Shown piece after piece: positions 54,401 to 60,400 of a stretch of DNA of 64,000 bases. Source of the stretch: Margaritifera margaritifera. Taxonomy: Eukaryota > Mollusca > Bivalvia > Unionida > Margaritiferidae. The DNA lies in NCBI GenBank assembly GCA_029931535.1, contig JAQPZY010001660.1, positions 5,891,001 through 5,955,000 of the forward strand, in the 5' to 3' direction. Position 1 is the first letter of the stretch; each line of letters starts with the position of its first letter. The position numbers and the translations under genes were made by a program. Under the pieces are notes generated by a model. The model worked only from the letters and a program-made list of their open reading frames with translations. It did not search any database and was not told where the DNA came from.

Positions 54401-57400
54401 ACTTCCTGTCATGCAACAGGTCCATCTACTTTTACATCATTTTAGTGTATCCAAACAATGCTTAGTGAACATTGAAAAGATAGAAAGAAAAGTAAAACAT
54501 TGCAGTTTGTTCTGGGTATTTATCATATCCTATTGAACTTAGACTTATGCAATGATACACGCAATGTTTGTTTTGCAAACACGAACTAAATTGTATATTT
54601 TTCAAATTACTCATATATGCAATACTATCATGATACATGTCATATAAATTGACAATTACTGTGATACATATCATGGCACAGAATATTTAAGTCCAATTAA
54701 GAAGCCAGAAATTCTTTGAAGTTCGAATATACAAAACACTCCAGATTGTCCAATGCATTAAAAGACTTTGATATGCTACACATACAACAAAGATGTTAAA
54801 ACAAGTCCCTCAAAGGGACTGACGCTCTACTGGGCGAAAAGAATTTCCAGGAATTTAAGATAAGACCATTTCTTCCTTTTAACTGTTGAGAGTTGAAACC
54901 GTCTCTAAATTTTCTTTGGCGATAACAAGATTTAAAAATTAGCTGCTGTGGTGCACATATTGGATGCCAGCTTGGCACCCTTTTCATCTAGGACAAAGTA
55001 GACTTCATTCGAAGTCTTTTGATGAAAATCCCATGTCATAATTATCATCCATTTAGGTGCAGTAGTGACAAGATTTTTAAGACAGTCATCGTGGCAGCCA
55101 TATTGGATGTACGACTGGCACCCTTTTCATTTACGAGCAACTAGGTATCAAAGAAGTCTATTGGTGAAAACCCCATGTTGATATAACCATCCATTTGGAG
55201 AGGAGAATAGATGACAATATTTTCAAGATATGACTTGCCATTCAGAAGTAGCAATAACAAGTTTCAAGATGGCTGCTGTGGTGGTCATAATGGATATCAG
55301 ATCAGCACCATTTTCATTTTGGACCAACTGGACATCACAAGAAGTCTTCTGGTGAAAACCCCACATCAATATTACTTTTTGTTCAAGTAGAGTTGTGATA
55401 ACAACATTTTTATGATGGCTGCCATAGCGGATGTCAAATTGGCACCATTTTTATTTAGGACCAGCTAGACATCATACGAAGTCTTCTGGTGAAAACCCCA
55501 TGTTGATATAACCATCCATGTAGGAGGGGTAATGATCACAAGATTTTCAAAATGGCCACTCTTGTGGCCATAGTGAACATCAGATTAACACAATTTTCAT
55601 TTAGGACCAACTAGACATCATAAGAAGTCTTTTAGTGAAAACCCCATGTTGATATGACCATCCATGTTGAAGGAGTAGCGATAGCAAGATTTTTAAGAGG
55701 GCTGCCATGGTGGCCATATTGGGCATCAGATCAACACCATTTTCATTTAGGACCAACTAGAAAACCCATGTTGATATGACCATAAATTCAGGAGAAGTAA
55801 CAACATTTTCAAGATGACTGCAGTGGTGGCCATATTGGATGTTCAAGTTGCACCATTTTCATTGAAGACCAACTAGACCATGGGATGAATGTGTGCATAA
55901 AGTTTCAAGGCAATTCTCCCTATAGTTTAAAAGGAGTAGCCATAAAAAAACGTGTGCTAATGAAAGGATGGACAACAGACTATCCCATAAGCTCCTCCGG
56001 TCTATGACCAGCAGAGCTAAAAAAAATGACTGATCAGGGCTCAAAAGTAGCAGTAGTCCATTAGCCCCAGGGTAGTAAATTTCCCGTTGTACTAGTCTTT
56101 TCATATTTTCAATAGTCCAATGGCTAGTGAAGTTTCAATTGTTGCCAATCAGCTAATGAAGAAGGAACAATGAAGATCCAGCAGGTTTATTAGATTTCTC
56201 AAGCTACTAGTCCTTCAGGCTACAAAGAAATTTATGTTAAAATCTAGGCCTGTTGTTCATGCCATTGTATTCTTGGGACACAAATTCTATCTAATTAGTG
56301 ACAAGCGTACATTCTAGTCTGCTGGATTCGTTAACAAACAATCTTTTATTTCAATCCTAAATATCCTGTGAATATCTTGTTCTAATGCATTAGGTTTTAT
56401 TGCTTTATATGAAAGGCATATTCAATAATTGGCACAGGTCTCATACGCTGAGCATGCGCAGGATCAAACACATGGTACAAACAACCAGACTTTATACTCC
56501 ATATAAAATGCAAATATCGAGAGTATGAAACAATGAAAACTGTGAACACCAATCCTGCATTTCAAGTATTGTATCGCTTTCCAACAATATGATCATATGC
56601 ATGCAGCAATGTGGGGAATTTTTTGTCATGCCTCATCCCTAACTTTTAAAGACAGCAGCAAAATTTCTTAAATTTCAATATTTCTTTATACAAGCACAGA
56701 AAATAAAATAACATGAACTGTTTATTTTTGTGAAAATCAATTTTCATGCTCTTCCCCCAAAATGACATTTTTCTCGATTACTTAAATTATTGGATTGGTG
56801 AAAAATTCATCTTGTTTCCACAAATTAATAAATATATATTGGGTCTTGAAATCTGTAGTAACCACAAAAAATCCACGAAAATTGGTATCTGAAGACAAAT
56901 ATAGATTCCACAGCAAGTTTTAAAACTGACTTGTAATGTTTTTCAGCTGGACCCACTACTACTAGTTACTGGATATAAAGGAGGCAAATGATTTTTCATA
57001 GTTTATTTTCTATGAATTAGTTTTGCCAGCTTCTTGAATTTTTACAATGACTGCTACTCTGGTAATGGAGTCCTATGAGTCATTGCTAATGGGAATAAAT
57101 ACTTCTATTTTTGGAGATTGTATCATTTCTCCAACTAATGATTAATTATGCATGCATCTGGTTCAGCTCTCAAACCAATTAAGCAAGTCCTCAGATAAGC
57201 AGGTCTTATCATGTTGAGATGGATCAATAATTCATCACAACGAGACCAATTAACTCTACAGGACAATGGGGCAAGTGGACATGAATTGGACATTATCATT
57301 TTAGTGGTTTTCAAAGCACATTAACCATAATTGGAAACATATTCACTTAATAATTATATGGCCATTTACAGATCTTTGACCAGTCATCTACTTAGCCAGA

Positions 57401-60400
57401 AGTAAACAATATGACATGAAAATAAGACAGAGAGAGCTTTAGTTTCTGGATGATTAGTCCAAGAGTTTTGAACAGAAGTCATTGTGCTAATTTTTGTATT
57501 AAAAGAAATGTCTTACATACCTGAATTAAAGTGTTACTTGAATGAGAGTATGGATGAAGGAAAAAATCTTAAAATTGGGTCTATTATTGAACTGAAAATT
57601 TGGTGGAAGAGGATTCCTCTCTTCATCTGAAAAAAGGGGGGAATTTTCTGAACTTGCGAGGAATTTAATGAAGAAATAAAGGTAGGGCTCGACAATATGA
57701 TGCGCAATAAGGTGATTAATTTGGAACAAATTGTGAGAAATTATCGTGAATCCGGCAAACCTTTGGAACAGACTGTTAAAAGCTGTAAATTTTATGACGT
57801 ATACAAAAGTTATCATTCCCTTATTAGGAAATGCTAAATTCATATACATGCACAATATAAGTTGGGACCAACTGCAAACAAGAGATACCCTGATCTGTTG
57901 TTGCATAATGCACACGCAGATCTGGGTGTGTGCAAGTAGAATCATTATCTGACTGGTACGCGACTATATATGGTAATTAAATTATACAACCAGAATTCAA
58001 AATCTGAGTTGGACCCTCACTTAAAAGTAATTGCAGAGTTCATAATTGAGTGGGGCATATCTGTTAATTATGAAGAACAAAAAACATGAACTAACTGACA
58101 AGATACATATCATTAATGTCATGATCAGGTCAGCTTTCAACAATTTGCTTTTTGACCATTTTCAAGACAATGAGCAGCAGTGTATGAAATAAGGGTTGGA
58201 TTTGTGTAAACTATCAAAAGAAAACACAGAATATCTGGATGTGACATATGACATTTTCATTGGAACTAACTACGGCAGAAAAATATAAAATCTTCTGCTC
58301 TTACCAACTAATTCAGAAGAATGTCATAAACTCGCACGCACAAATGTATCTTGCTTTTAGGTTCTAAACAAACCCTTATACACAGTACATCTTTGTTCAC
58401 AAACCCTGTCTCACAGTGTGGAAATTTCCTTCTAAACACAAAGTGCCCCGATTCTTTCTGCCTTATGATAACTATGTTATGGAATTTGAGCTACAGAGTT
58501 TTGACCCAGTTTTACATGCCTGTATACAATATTAAGTACATGTAACAAATAGTTACCCCAATTTCATGGCTTGATGGTGCAAGAAGTATCAAATTGCTTT
58601 CCAACATCCTATGATTGCTCAACCTGTGAAAACAGCCACCTTCAATTCGAGCACATTTTCAAATAGATCTGCTAACAACATGGAATGTCTAAAGAAGAAC
58701 AAAACCCAAAAGATAGGTCCCAGGCTAGTCCATTAAAAAAACTGCTGAACATAAGGATCTGTGATGTCTGATTTTTTTTGTCTGATTGATAAGCCTAGCA
58801 CCCAAATGTTACAATTTTCTTTGGGGGGAGGGGGACAGGTGATTTGTTTTCAAACAAGAGTCCCTCAAATGAACTGACATTCTACTGGCTGAAAAGAATT
58901 TCCAAGAATTCAAGATAATGCCATTTCTTTTTTCAACTGCTGAGTGTTGAAACCATCACTGATATTCTTGAGCAATAATGAGAGTTCAAATTATCTGCTG
59001 TGGTAGACATATTGGATGTAAACTCTGCACGATTTTCATTTAGGACCAACAAGACATTGCAAGAAGTCGTCTGGTGGAAACCTAATGTTGATATGACTTC
59101 CAGTTTTTTTTTTATTATTTTGTTAATGACAAGATTTTCAAGATGGGTGCCAAGGTGGCCATATTGGATATCAGATTGGCACCATCCATTTAGTAACAAC
59201 TAGACATCATAAGAAGTCTTTTGGTGAAAGCACAATGTCAATATGACAGTCATCTATGAGAACAATATTTTCAAGATGGCCACTATGGCAGGCATATTGA
59301 ATGTCTGAATGGCACATTCATTTAGGACCAACCAGACATCATAAGAATTTGTTTATTAAAAACCCTATGGTGATACGACCATCAATTGAGGAAGAGTAAT
59401 GATAACAAGATTTTCAAGAGGGCCATCAGATTGCCACTTCATTTAGGACCAAATAGACATTATAAGAAGTCTTTAGTGAAAACCCCATGCTGATATGACC
59501 ATCCCTTCAGGAGCAGTGATAACAAGATTTTCAAGAAAGATACTGTGGCAGCCATGATGGATATCCAAGCTGCACCATTTAGGACCAACTAGACCATGGA
59601 TGAATGTGTGTGTAAAGTTTCATGGTGATAACAAACTTGTGCTAACATGGCTACTTGTTTTGATAAAATTCTCTCAATAAAAACTTAAGTTCCCTAGATA
59701 AAAAGCTGCAGTAAGTGTAATACAGGCTTTTCTTAGAATTCAGGAATTGAGAGTCCCAAGTCCTAATGCTACTTACCATATATACTCGCATATAATCTGG
59801 GTCCAAATGCAAACAACATAGACCCTGATCTACCGTTGCATAATGCGCCGGCAAATCAGAGTCTATATTGTTTGTTCTACTGATTAGTCCTTACAAACCC
59901 AGATTATATATATGGTATAAAGCAATTTTTAAACAAGTAGGCAGGGGCCTGCATGTTGAACCCATGATCAGAGCATTGATCTGAACATGTAACCTTGACC
60001 ACAACTGATACAGCTGTCATGAAAAAATGCAGAGATTTTAATTTTTTTCCTGAAAAAAACCCTGCACTAGCATTAGAGTATTTTTTAAATAATTCTGTCT
60101 AAAATGCTCTCTCTCTCCATTAAACAATGTTTATCCTGCCCAACCATCACAGCTCTAGATGAGAATTTATCCTTCCCAACCATCACAGCTCTAGATAAGA
60201 ATTTTATCTTACCCAACCATCACAGCTCTAGATAAGAATTTAATAAATTGGTTATTCTACTCCCTGTTTTGGAACTAATTGCATTTTTTTTTAAAATTAG
60301 ATCAATTATTTTTTTAAGCAAAGCAAAACAAAAAATTTGCACTACAAGATTGAGTTTTACTAATCAAGCTATTAATCTTGCCTTTTTGAATGTGACAAAC

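Noticed and set aside
57526..57945. 139-codon minus-strand open frame
   Set aside because: It runs through a decayed MITE and a dispersed repeat, has no recognisable domain, and lies in an intron. Length is within chance for AT-rich DNA.
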